Origin: SOKG01 sp964502665
Lineage (GTDB): Bacteria > Chloroflexota > Dehalococcoidia > SZUA-161
Reading direction: 5' to 3'
Assembly: GCA_964502665.1 (NCBI GenBank)
Contig: CAZCXP010000056.1
Coordinates: forward strand, 1 to 14,929
DNA: 14,929 nucleotides
Shown: positions 1-5,172 of the stretch, piece after piece
How positions within the stretch are numbered: position 1 is the stretch's first letter
How the letters are laid out: every line of letters starts with the position of its first letter
Made by a program: the position numbers and the translations under genes
The notes under the pieces: generated by a model
Databases searched by the model: none
What the model was told of the DNA's origin: nothing
The model's input: only the letters and a program-made list of their open reading frames with translations

Positions 1-33
1 GTTGGTGCTGCCACATTGCCATGTCATTGCGAG

Positions 34-121
34 GCTTCGTCGTGAGCTCGGTCGAACGCTCAGCCCAGCGGAGCGTTAGCGACGAAGCAATCTTGAATGT
101 ATTTGTCGAAAGATTGCTTCG
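34..121. repeat. nested, mutually exclusive hairpins
   Basis: Three perfect inverted repeats interlock. GCTTCGTCG (34-42) pairs with CGACGAAGC (80-88). Inside it, AACGCTC (55-61) pairs with GAGCGTT (71-77). CGAAGCAATCTT (83-94) pairs with AAGATTGCTTCG (110-121) across a 15-nt loop. The first and third stems share bases 83-88, so they cannot form together. Sequence of the type 'cattgcgag...gaagcaatct' resembles dispersed intergenic repeats found in many bacterial genomes (recollection, not searched). No coding sequence was seen in 1-313; 183-313 shows nothing recognisable. Confidence 0.7.
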
Positions 122-149
122 CTGCCCCTTCCCCTTCACTTCGTTCAGT

Positions 150-181
150 GGGTAGGTTGCCCGACGTCGGGCAACCTACCC
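150..181. repeat. 32-bp perfect palindrome, copy 1
   Basis: The left half is GGGTAGGTTGCCCGAC and the right half is its exact reverse complement, with no loop. The pairing extends by one more base pair (149 with 182). The same 32 bp recur at 4007-4038, on the other side of the rfb operon. It lies about 130 nt beyond the rfbB stop codon. It could form a strong hairpin in RNA from either strand, but no T-run follows on either side, so a classical intrinsic terminator is not supported. It is best described as a REP-like dispersed palindrome. Confidence 0.85.
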
Positions 182-313
182 ATGACAGCCAAACCCACGG
201 TTCTTCAAGGTAATCGCTATTTTGGGGTAAAGAAGTCAGTGGCGAAGCTTGCGATGTCAGCGGTAACTAATACAGCAGTATTTCAGGCAGTCATTTGGAC
301 GGCGCGCCCCCGG

Positions 314-1261
314 TTACTTGCCGCCCTCAGAATACCAGCGAACGGTTTCGGCGAGGCCGTCGTCGAAGGGGACAGAGGGTTTCCAAGCGAATTCACGCTT
401 TAGCTTATCACTGCCCAGAGCGTAGCGCCTGTCGTGACCGGGGCGGTCAGTGACAGACTGAAGCAAATCCTCGGGTTTCCCCATGATCTGCAGGATTTTG
501 CGCGCAAGGTCTATATTGGCCCATTCATTATCGGGGCCTATATTGTAGACCCCCCCCACTTTCCCCTTGTTCATGATGATGTCTATCGCCCGGCAGTGGT
601 CAAGGACGTGAATCCAGTCACGTACATAGAGTCCATCACCGTAGATAGGAACGGGCTTATCGTGCAAAGCGTTGAGGATGACCGTGGGGATAAACTTCTC
701 CGGATGCTGACGAGGCCCATAGTTGTTGCTGCAGCGCGAGATGACAACAGGCAGCCCGTAGGTTTGGTGATAGGCTCGAACGAGCAAATCAGCGGAGGTC
801 TTGCTGGCAGCATAGGGGGAGTTGGGGCGGAGAGGAGAATCTTCAGTGAATTTTTCTGTCGAATTAAGCTCAAGGGCGCCATAAACCTCGTCTGTGGAAA
901 TCTGGCAGAAAAGCCCCACCTTGTACTGCAGCGCTGCGTCGAGCAAGACCTGAGTTCCCACGACATTGGTTCTGATGAACACCTGGGGCTCGAGTATGCT
1001 CCTATCGACATGGGACTCGGCGGCGAAGTTTATCACCACATCGACGCCTTCCATCAATTCTGCCACAAGCTTGCCGTCCTCGATCCTTCCCTGGACAAAC
1101 CTGTGCCTGGGATTACCCATCAGCCCCTCAAGATTCCCCAGACTGCCCGCATAGGTAAGGGCATCGAGGTTTACTACCTCGCAGTCGGGACAGCTATCCA
1201 GTATGTAGTGGACGAAGTTGGAGCCGATAAAGCCGGCGCCGCCAGTCACAAGCAGCCTCAT
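314..1261 (-). CDS. rfbB: dTDP-glucose 4,6-dehydratase
   Basis: This enzyme converts dTDP-glucose to dTDP-4-keto-6-deoxyglucose, the second step of dTDP-L-rhamnose synthesis, in the cytoplasm. The 315-residue protein is an extended short-chain dehydrogenase. It has the NAD-binding GGAGFIG at 7-13, the signature STDEVYG at 122-128 with catalytic T123, D124 and E125, and the YxxxK pair Y150/K154. The sugar-nucleotide region includes RCSNNYGPRQ at 176-185 and RPGHDRRYA at 273-281. The length is near the short form of the family rather than the roughly 360 residues of enterobacterial RfbB. The ATG start is preceded by GAGGT 10 nt upstream. It is the last gene of the rfbA-C-D-B operon, 23 nt after rfbD. 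Its product is also the precursor of other dTDP-deoxy and dTDP-amino sugars, so the gene need not serve rhamnose alone. Confidence 0.96.
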   Translation of the reverse strand: MRLLVTGGAGFIGSNFVHYILDSCPDCEVVNLDALTYAGSLGNLEGLMGNPRHRFVQGRIEDGKLVAELMEGVDVVINFAAESHVDRSILEPQVFIRTNVVGTQVLLDAALQYKVGLFCQISTDEVYGALELNSTEKFTEDSPLRPNSPYAASKTSADLLVRAYHQTYGLPVVISRCSNNYGPRQHPEKFIPTVILNALHDKPVPIYGDGLYVRDWIHVLDHCRAIDIIMNKGKVGGVYNIGPDNEWANIDLARKILQIMGKPEDLLQSVTDRPGHDRRYALGSDKLKREFAWKPSVPFDDGLAETVRWYSEGGK

Positions 1262-1284
1262 TGTCTGATCAACCTCATCCTTTT

Positions 1285-2154
1285 CTACTCTTGAACCCCC
1301 GCCTTTTTCACTATGTCTCTCCGCTGCAGGTACTCTTTAAGGGCTTCTCGCCAGGAGGGCATCTCTCTCCCCAACAGCTGCGGGAGGGGAAAAGGGGCAA
1401 GAACACTATTCAGGGGTCTCCTGGCCGGTGTGGGAAATTGATCCGAGGTTACGGGAACCAGTTCTATGTCCATACCAGAGAGGCGGAATATCTCCTGGGC
1501 AAAGTCAAACCAGGTGGTAGGCTCAGAATTAGTTATGTGACAAATGCCATAGCGCCCTGTCTGGATGAGCGCGGCAACCGCTTCTGCGAGGTGACGAGAC
1601 CAGGTAGGACATCCCCTCTGGTCATTTACCACAGATATCGTCTTCTGCCTCTGACCGAGCTCCAACATGGTCTCGATGAAGTTCCTGCCATGGTGTCCGA
1701 AGAGCCAACTGGTGCGAATCAGGTAGAACTTTCTGAGAAGCCACAATATGTACTTCTCACCGAGCAGTTTGGAGCGTCCGTATGCACCCAGGGGGTTGGG
1801 TTCATCGTAGATCGTATAAGGGCCCTCCTTGGTGCCATCGAATACATAGTCGGTGCTGAAATGAACCAAAGGGATGTCCCTCTCCTGACATACAAGGCAA
1901 AGGTTCTGAACGGCAAAGCCATTCACCATGAGCGCCTGATGCTCCTCTTTTTCCGCATCATCCACCTTGGTATAGCCAGCGCAGTTAACAATCATCTCCG
2001 GTTCGCCGCTATCAACCACAGCTCTTACTGTGTCCAGATGGGTAACGTCAAGCGTGGCCTCAGGTGGCGCAAGCACTTCGTATCCGCGCTCAGAGAGTAC
2101 GGGGACCAGGTCGTTTGCCAGCATCCCCTCTGCGCCCGCTACCAGCACCTTCAT
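1285..2154 (-). CDS. rfbD: dTDP-4-dehydrorhamnose reductase
   Basis: This enzyme reduces dTDP-4-dehydro-L-rhamnose to dTDP-L-rhamnose with NAD(P)H, the last step of the pathway. The 289-residue protein has an N-terminal Rossmann motif GAEGML at 7-12, STDYVFDG at 100-107, catalytic Y125/K129 in YGRSK, RTSWLFG at 147-153 and the substrate-binding RRPLNSVL at 245-252, all typical of RmlD. I chose the ATG at 2152-2154 because it forms a 4-nt ATGA overlap with the rfbC stop and has GGAGGT 9 nt upstream. A longer reading from 2172 would put that Shine-Dalgarno site inside the gene and add six residues before the Rossmann strand. The overlap implies translational coupling with rfbC. Confidence 0.95.
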   Translation of the reverse strand: MKVLVAGAEGMLANDLVPVLSERGYEVLAPPEATLDVTHLDTVRAVVDSGEPEMIVNCAGYTKVDDAEKEEHQALMVNGFAVQNLCLVCQERDIPLVHFSTDYVFDGTKEGPYTIYDEPNPLGAYGRSKLLGEKYILWLLRKFYLIRTSWLFGHHGRNFIETMLELGQRQKTISVVNDQRGCPTWSRHLAEAVAALIQTGRYGICHITNSEPTTWFDFAQEIFRLSGMDIELVPVTSDQFPTPARRPLNSVLAPFPLPQLLGREMPSWREALKEYLQRRDIVKKAGVQE

Positions 2155-2612
2155 CCCATCGTTACCTCCCATTTGTAGGGGATGGCAGGATCATCGTAGG
2201 CAGCGCGGTATTCGTCGGGCTTTTCGTAGTCGTAAAGCGCGGTGGGGAAATTGACTATCATGGCCATCTCGCTGCCCACAGCAGCGAAGCCATGATAAAC
2301 CAGACGCGGGATTCTCACCAGGATAGGATTCAGGGTTCCCAGGTAGAATTCATTCACCATGCCTTTCGTCGGCGAGTCCTCGCGGGGATCATACAGGGCG
2401 AGCTTGGCCACCCCGCTGACGCAGGTGAAGTGGTCAGTCTGCCCCTTGTGGAAATGCCAGGCCTTAACCACGCCGGGATAGCACGTAGTAACATAAGCTT
2501 GGCCGAACTCCTCAAATTCCTCCCAGTCTGAGCGCAGCAGTTCCATTAGCCAACCGCGATCGTCGGGTATAAGGCGAAGCTTTCGCGTCCTAACACCGGA
2601 TATGTAGTCCAT
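2151..2612 (-). CDS. rfbC: dTDP-4-dehydrorhamnose 3,5-epimerase-like cupin
   Basis: This is the probable third step of dTDP-L-rhamnose synthesis, epimerising C3 and C5 of the 4-keto sugar. The protein is a single-domain cupin of 153 residues, shorter than classical RmlC (about 180). The usual RGLH..Q segment is replaced by KAWHFHKGQTDHF at 50-62, which keeps a histidine (H53) where the catalytic base is expected. YHGF at 106-109 and the NFPTALYDYEKPDE stretch at 121-134 match a divergent RmlC-like subfamily that I associate with archaeal and anaerobic bacterial rhamnose clusters. ATG start with AGGAGG 5 nt upstream; that site overlaps the rfbA stop codon. Its place between rfbA and rfbD is the main support for the role. 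Some members of the fold are ketoisomerases, so the exact epimerase activity is inferred. Confidence 0.85.
   Translation of the reverse strand: MDYISGVRTRKLRLIPDDRGWLMELLRSDWEEFEEFGQAYVTTCYPGVVKAWHFHKGQTDHFTCVSGVAKLALYDPREDSPTKGMVNEFYLGTLNPILVRIPRLVYHGFAAVGSEMAMIVNFPTALYDYEKPDEYRAAYDDPAIPYKWEVTMG
2164..2169 (-). promoter_or_regulatory. Shine-Dalgarno site that fixes the rfbD start
   Basis: GGAGGT on the minus strand lies 9 nt before the ATG at 2152-2154. It sits within the last codons of rfbC, consistent with coupled translation of rfbC and rfbD. Confidence 0.8.
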
Positions 2613-2621
2613 CTTGGCCTC

Positions 2622-3689
2622 CTATAGCTCCAGACTGGAGTCACATCCCACAAAGAGTTTCACCGCCTTGAACCTTTCATCAGCTTTCTTCAGTTCAACA
2701 CATGTGCCGATGAGACTGTCCTCCAGGCGCTCGATTCCGCTAATGCGACTGTTCTCCAAGATAACCGAGTGTCCCACTGATGAATTCTCCACTATCGTAC
2801 TGGCGCCTATACTGGTGAAGGGCCCTATAAGGGAATTCCTAACCTGACACCCCTCAGCAATGGATACAGGGCCCCGAATAGTGCTGTTCTCCACCTTCGC
2901 CCCCTCCTTTATCTCCACCCTGCCTACCACTTTGCTCTTGGAGTCGATCTCCCCTTTCACATCACGCTTGAGTAGGCCGTCGAGGACAACCCTGTTCGCT
3001 TCCAACAGGTCGTCCTTTTTCCCAGTATCGAGCCACCACCCTGTAAGAATGTGGCTCCTCACCTCCTTGCCCATCTCCAGGAGCTTCTGAATAGCATCGG
3101 TTATCTCCAGCTCACCCCGCCAGGAAGGCTTGATCTGATCTATCGCTCTGTGGATTTGAGGCGTGAACAGATAAACACCCACCAGAGCAAGGTTCGTTTT
3201 GGGCTCTTTCGGCTTCTCCACAAGGTGAATCACCTCGCCTTTATCATTGAGCTCGGCAACTCCGAAAAGACGGGGGTCGGGCACCTCTTTGAGCAGGACC
3301 AGGGCATCGGGCGACTGGTTATCAAACTCCTGGACAAAGCTTTTGACGCCGCCCTCTATCAGGTTGTCGCCGAGGAACATGAGAAATGGCGAGTCAGCCA
3401 GGAAATCCCGAGCCGTCTTTACCGCATGCGCCAGCCCCATAGGATCGGACTGCGGAACATAGGTGATCTTGCTATTCCACCGCGAGCCGTCGCCAACAGC
3501 TTCCCTGATGTAAGGCCCGGTTTCCGGGGAGACGATGATACCGATATCTGTGATGCCTGCCTCTCTGATTTGATCCAGGACGTAAAACAGAATCGGCTTA
3601 TTAGCCACGGGTAGAAGTTGCTTGGGTATCGTATGGGTAATCGGCTTAAGCCTCGTCCCCGAGCCACCGGCCAGTATCAAGGCCTTCAT
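2622..3689 (-). CDS. rfbA: glucose-1-phosphate thymidylyltransferase, long form
   Basis: This enzyme makes dTDP-glucose from glucose-1-phosphate and dTTP, committing carbon to dTDP-rhamnose. The N-terminal nucleotidyltransferase domain (about 1-240) carries LAGGSGTRLKPIT at 6-18, PKQLLPVANKPI at 22-33, LGDN at 106-109 with the metal-binding D108, EKP at 158-160 and WLDTG at 219-223. Residues about 245-335 form a C-terminal left-handed beta-helix of hexapeptide-like repeats (for example IEGSxV-type turns such as NSTIRGPVSI). This makes it the 355-residue long form seen in archaea, actinobacteria and Chloroflexota rather than the roughly 290-residue enterobacterial form. I chose the ATG at 3687-3689, with AAGGAGG 6 nt upstream; the adjacent TTG one codon earlier is an alternative. 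It is the first gene of the rfb operon. N-acetylhexosamine-phosphate uridylyltransferases share this architecture, but the context favours RfbA. Confidence 0.93.
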   Translation of the reverse strand: MKALILAGGSGTRLKPITHTIPKQLLPVANKPILFYVLDQIREAGITDIGIIVSPETGPYIREAVGDGSRWNSKITYVPQSDPMGLAHAVKTARDFLADSPFLMFLGDNLIEGGVKSFVQEFDNQSPDALVLLKEVPDPRLFGVAELNDKGEVIHLVEKPKEPKTNLALVGVYLFTPQIHRAIDQIKPSWRGELEITDAIQKLLEMGKEVRSHILTGWWLDTGKKDDLLEANRVVLDGLLKRDVKGEIDSKSKVVGRVEIKEGAKVENSTIRGPVSIAEGCQVRNSLIGPFTSIGASTIVENSSVGHSVILENSRISGIERLEDSLIGTCVELKKADERFKAVKLFVGCDSSLEL

Positions 3690-3716
3690 CAAGACCCTCC
3701 TTCGCGGAATACAACA

Positions 3717-3737
3717 AAGGTATACCGAGTATACCTT
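3717..3737. promoter_or_regulatory. 21-bp inverted repeat, probable rfb operator
   Basis: AAGGTATAC-cga-GTATACCTT is a perfect inverted repeat with 9-bp arms and a 3-bp centre, 27 bp upstream of the rfbA start. On the minus strand it overlaps the putative -10 hexamer (TATACT, 3728-3733) and the expected transcription start. That placement is typical of a repressor-binding site. The size and symmetry fit a dimeric winged-helix or TetR-like regulator; the regulator itself is not in the window. Confidence 0.6.
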
Positions 3738-3757
3738 AAACCACGGCTAATAGTAAA
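3728..3757 (-). promoter_or_regulatory. putative sigma-70-type promoter of the rfb operon
   Basis: On the minus strand, TTTACT (-35, 3757-3752; 4 of 6 consensus) and TATACT (-10, 3733-3728; 5 of 6) are separated by 18 bp. Transcription would start near 3720, about 20 nt before the rfbA Shine-Dalgarno site. The -35 lies within the 55-bp sequence duplicated across the assembly gap. Confidence 0.5.
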
Positions 3758-3805
3758 GGCTGATCGCACCTGTTCAGCTATCAGCACTCAGCTTCGCAAA
3801 TGTTC
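3751..3805. repeat. 55-bp direct repeat, left flank of gap
   Basis: These 55 bases are identical to 3906-3960, with the run of Ns exactly between them. The copy ends at the first N. The simplest reading is two contig ends that share a 55-bp overlap and were scaffolded without being merged. Confidence 0.9.
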
Positions 3806-3905
3806 NNNNNNNNNNNNNNNNNNNNNNNNNNNNNNNNNNNNNNNNNNNNNNNNNNNNNNNNNNNNNNNNNNNNNNNNNNNNNNNNNNNNNNNNNNNNNNN
3901 NNNNN
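3806..3905. other. assembly gap of 100 N
   Basis: Exactly 100 undetermined bases, a conventional size for a gap of unknown length. Both sides are intergenic, so no gene is visibly broken. Any reading frame spanning it is meaningless. Confidence 0.99.
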
Positions 3906-3960
3906 TAGTAAAGGCTGATCGCACCTGTTCAGCTATCAGCACTCAGCTTCGCAAATGTTC
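3906..3960. repeat. 55-bp direct repeat, right flank of gap
   Basis: Exact copy of 3751-3805, starting at the first base after the Ns. If the two copies are the same genomic segment, the true rfbA-DUF1616 intergenic region is about 155 bp shorter than shown. Confidence 0.9.
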
Positions 3961-3994
3961 TAGGTTCTACGTTCTAGGTTCTACGTTCTAGGTT
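3957..3994. repeat. 14-bp tandem repeat
   Basis: About 2.7 copies of the 14-bp unit GTTCTAGGTTCTAC lie head to tail, starting at the end of the right 55-bp repeat. There are too few copies and no spacers, so this is not a CRISPR. It may have contributed to the assembly break next to it. Confidence 0.8.
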
Positions 3995-4006
3995 AGCCTT
4001 GAACCT

Positions 4007-4038
4007 GGGTAGGTTGCCCGACGTCGGGCAACCTACCC
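4007..4038. repeat. 32-bp perfect palindrome, copy 2
   Basis: Identical to 150-181 (half-site GGGTAGGTTGCCCGAC followed by its reverse complement). Bases outside the 32 bp differ between the copies, so the palindrome itself is the conserved or mobile unit. The two copies bracket the rfb operon, one beyond its 3' end and one upstream of its promoter. Confidence 0.85.
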
Positions 4039-4115
4039 CGTCGGCAGTATAGGTCTATTCTCAGAGTTCAGCATTTGGCTTCTTCAATCAAAAAGGTCAC
4101 AGAATCCCCCTTAGT

Positions 4116-4172
4116 CCCCCTTTCCAAAGGGGGCAAAATCCCCCTAAATCCCCCTTTGGAAAAGGGGGATTT
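4116..4172. repeat. paired C5/G5 hairpins
   Basis: Two perfect inverted repeats stand side by side. CCCCCTTT (4116-4123) pairs with AAAGGGGG (4126-4133) across 2 nt. AAATCCCCCTTT (4146-4157) pairs with AAAGGGGGATTT (4161-4172) across a GGA loop. They look like a tandem of one short element of the 'aatccccctaaatcccccttt' kind, which is widespread in intergenic DNA. A terminator role is possible for the second stem, because its right arm ends in TTT, but the T-run is short. Confidence 0.65.
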
Positions 4173-4192
4173 GCTGAAAGCTGACGGCTGAA
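4173..4192. repeat. imperfect inverted partner of the TCAGC repeat
   Basis: The reverse complement of these 20 bases reads TTCAGC-CG-TCAGC-TT-TCAGC. It matches TTCAGC-TA-TCAGC-AC-TCAGC at 3928-3947 (also 3773-3792) at 16 of 20 positions. The differences are confined to the two-base spacers. The pair forms an inverted repeat around the tandem repeat, palindrome and hairpins. The rest of 3690-4293 shows no coding sequence. Confidence 0.5.
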
Positions 4193-4284
4193 TACTTACC
4201 TGCAATGTTGCCTTTTGGTCAAGCTTGTATTATAGTCTTCACCGAAGTTGGAGCTATTCGAGGCCGTGGCTCTTGCCACAAGAT

Positions 4285-4289
4285 GGAGG
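4285..4289 (+). promoter_or_regulatory. Shine-Dalgarno site supporting a TTG start
   Basis: GGAGG lies 4 nt before the TTG at 4294-4296. No ATG or GTG in this frame offers a better start ahead of the first membrane segment. The only upstream alternative, TTG at 4225, has no such site. Confidence 0.6.
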
Positions 4290-4293
4290 CTTT

Positions 4294-5142
4294 TTGAGGA
4301 TAAAATCTGAAAACGAGCTTGCGGCTATAGATATCCTGTCCATCCTCCTGATCGTTATCATCACTTTGCTGCCCTCGAACCCGCTACGCATCGTCCTCGG
4401 ATTGCCTTTCATCCTTTTCTTCCCCGGATACACGCTAATAGCTGCCCTCTTCCCCAAAAAAGCTGATCTGGGGAGCATCGAAAGGGTCGCCCTGAGCTTT
4501 GGACTCTCCATTGCCGTTGCGCCGCTCATCGGACTGATTCTGAACTATACACCATGGGGCATCAAGCTGTATCCCATCCTTGTCTCCATTACCCTGTTCA
4601 TTCTGGCCACTTCTGTCGCTGCCTGGTACCGCCGTCACAAGCTACCGGAGGAGGAGCGCCTCTCCATCAGCTTCAACGTCAACCTGTCGCAATGGACGGC
4701 GATGAGCGGCTGGGACAAGGTCTTGTCCATCGTCTTGGTGGCATTGATATTGGGAGCCATCGGCACCCTAGCCTATGTCATTATTACCCCCAAGGCTGGA
4801 GAGAAGTCCACCGAGTTTTACATTCTGGGACTCGATGGCACGGCCGACAACTACCCGGACGAGCTAACAGTGGGAGAGGAAGGAAAGGTGATCCTGGGCA
4901 TCGTAAACCACGAGCACGAAGACGGCCTAACCTACCGAGTTGAGATTCTGATAGACGGCGAGGACAAAAGCACAATCAGGCCGCCTGCGCTGGACCACGA
5001 CGAGAAATGGGAGGACGAAGTAGGCTTCATCCCCCAAGAAGCAGGGGGGAACCAGACGGTGGAATTCATCTTATACAAACAAGGGCAGGAGGAACCTTAC
5101 GAGTCGGTTCATCTCCGGCTCGACGTTAAGGACACAAGCTAA
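4294..5142 (+). CDS. DUF1616 membrane protein
   Basis: Integral membrane protein of unknown function, 282 residues from a TTG start. Hydrophobic segments lie at about 11-27, 33-53, 67-84, 91-112 and 143-165. The motif LPSNPLRIVLGLPFILFFPG at 26-45 and the following SIERVALSFGLSIAV at 61-75 are what I recognise as DUF1616 (PF07760). Residues about 168-282 form a hydrophilic, beta-rich domain probably outside the membrane, with a GEEGKVILGIVNHE stretch at 194-207 typical of the CARDB/Ig-like end of this family and an NQT sequon at 253-255. DUF1616 proteins are common in archaea near surface-glycan genes (established association, recalled). The gene ends 30 nt before the oligosaccharyltransferase on the same strand, so the two probably share a transcript. 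A partner or accessory role to STT3 is inferred, not shown. Confidence 0.85.
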   Translation: MRIKSENELAAIDILSILLIVIITLLPSNPLRIVLGLPFILFFPGYTLIAALFPKKADLGSIERVALSFGLSIAVAPLIGLILNYTPWGIKLYPILVSITLFILATSVAAWYRRHKLPEEERLSISFNVNLSQWTAMSGWDKVLSIVLVALILGAIGTLAYVIITPKAGEKSTEFYILGLDGTADNYPDELTVGEEGKVILGIVNHEHEDGLTYRVEILIDGEDKSTIRPPALDHDEKWEDEVGFIPQEAGGNQTVEFILYKQGQEEPYESVHLRLDVKDTS

Positions 5143-5172
5143 CTTGAAGCAGGCTTCTCAGCCAATTATAGA

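Noticed and set aside
149..182. Intrinsic terminator of the rfb operon
   Set aside because: The hairpin is strong but no T-run follows on the minus strand, and an identical copy lies upstream of the operon promoter.
182..403. 73-codon plus-strand frame at the left end
   Set aside because: Runs into the 3' end of rfbB on the opposite strand and has no domain features; its start abuts the palindrome.
434..2178. Long plus-strand frames (286 and 305 codons) opposite rfbB and rfbD
   Set aside because: They lie entirely antisense to clearly recognised enzymes and their translations show no family motifs; such frames are common opposite GC-rich codon third positions.
3751..3960. Attachment-site-like or insertion-derived direct repeat around the gap
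   Set aside because: The copies end exactly at the N boundaries and no integrase or transposase is present; an unmerged contig overlap explains it better.
3618..3991. Frames running through the run of Ns
   Set aside because: They exist only because undetermined bases contain no stop codons.
3957..3994. CRISPR-like short repeat
   Set aside because: The 14-bp units are directly adjacent, with no spacers, and fewer than three copies.
4203..4231. Promoter of the DUF1616-stt3 operon at TATTAT (4226-4231)
   Set aside because: The -10-like hexamer is reasonable but no acceptable -35 lies at 16-18 bp spacing.
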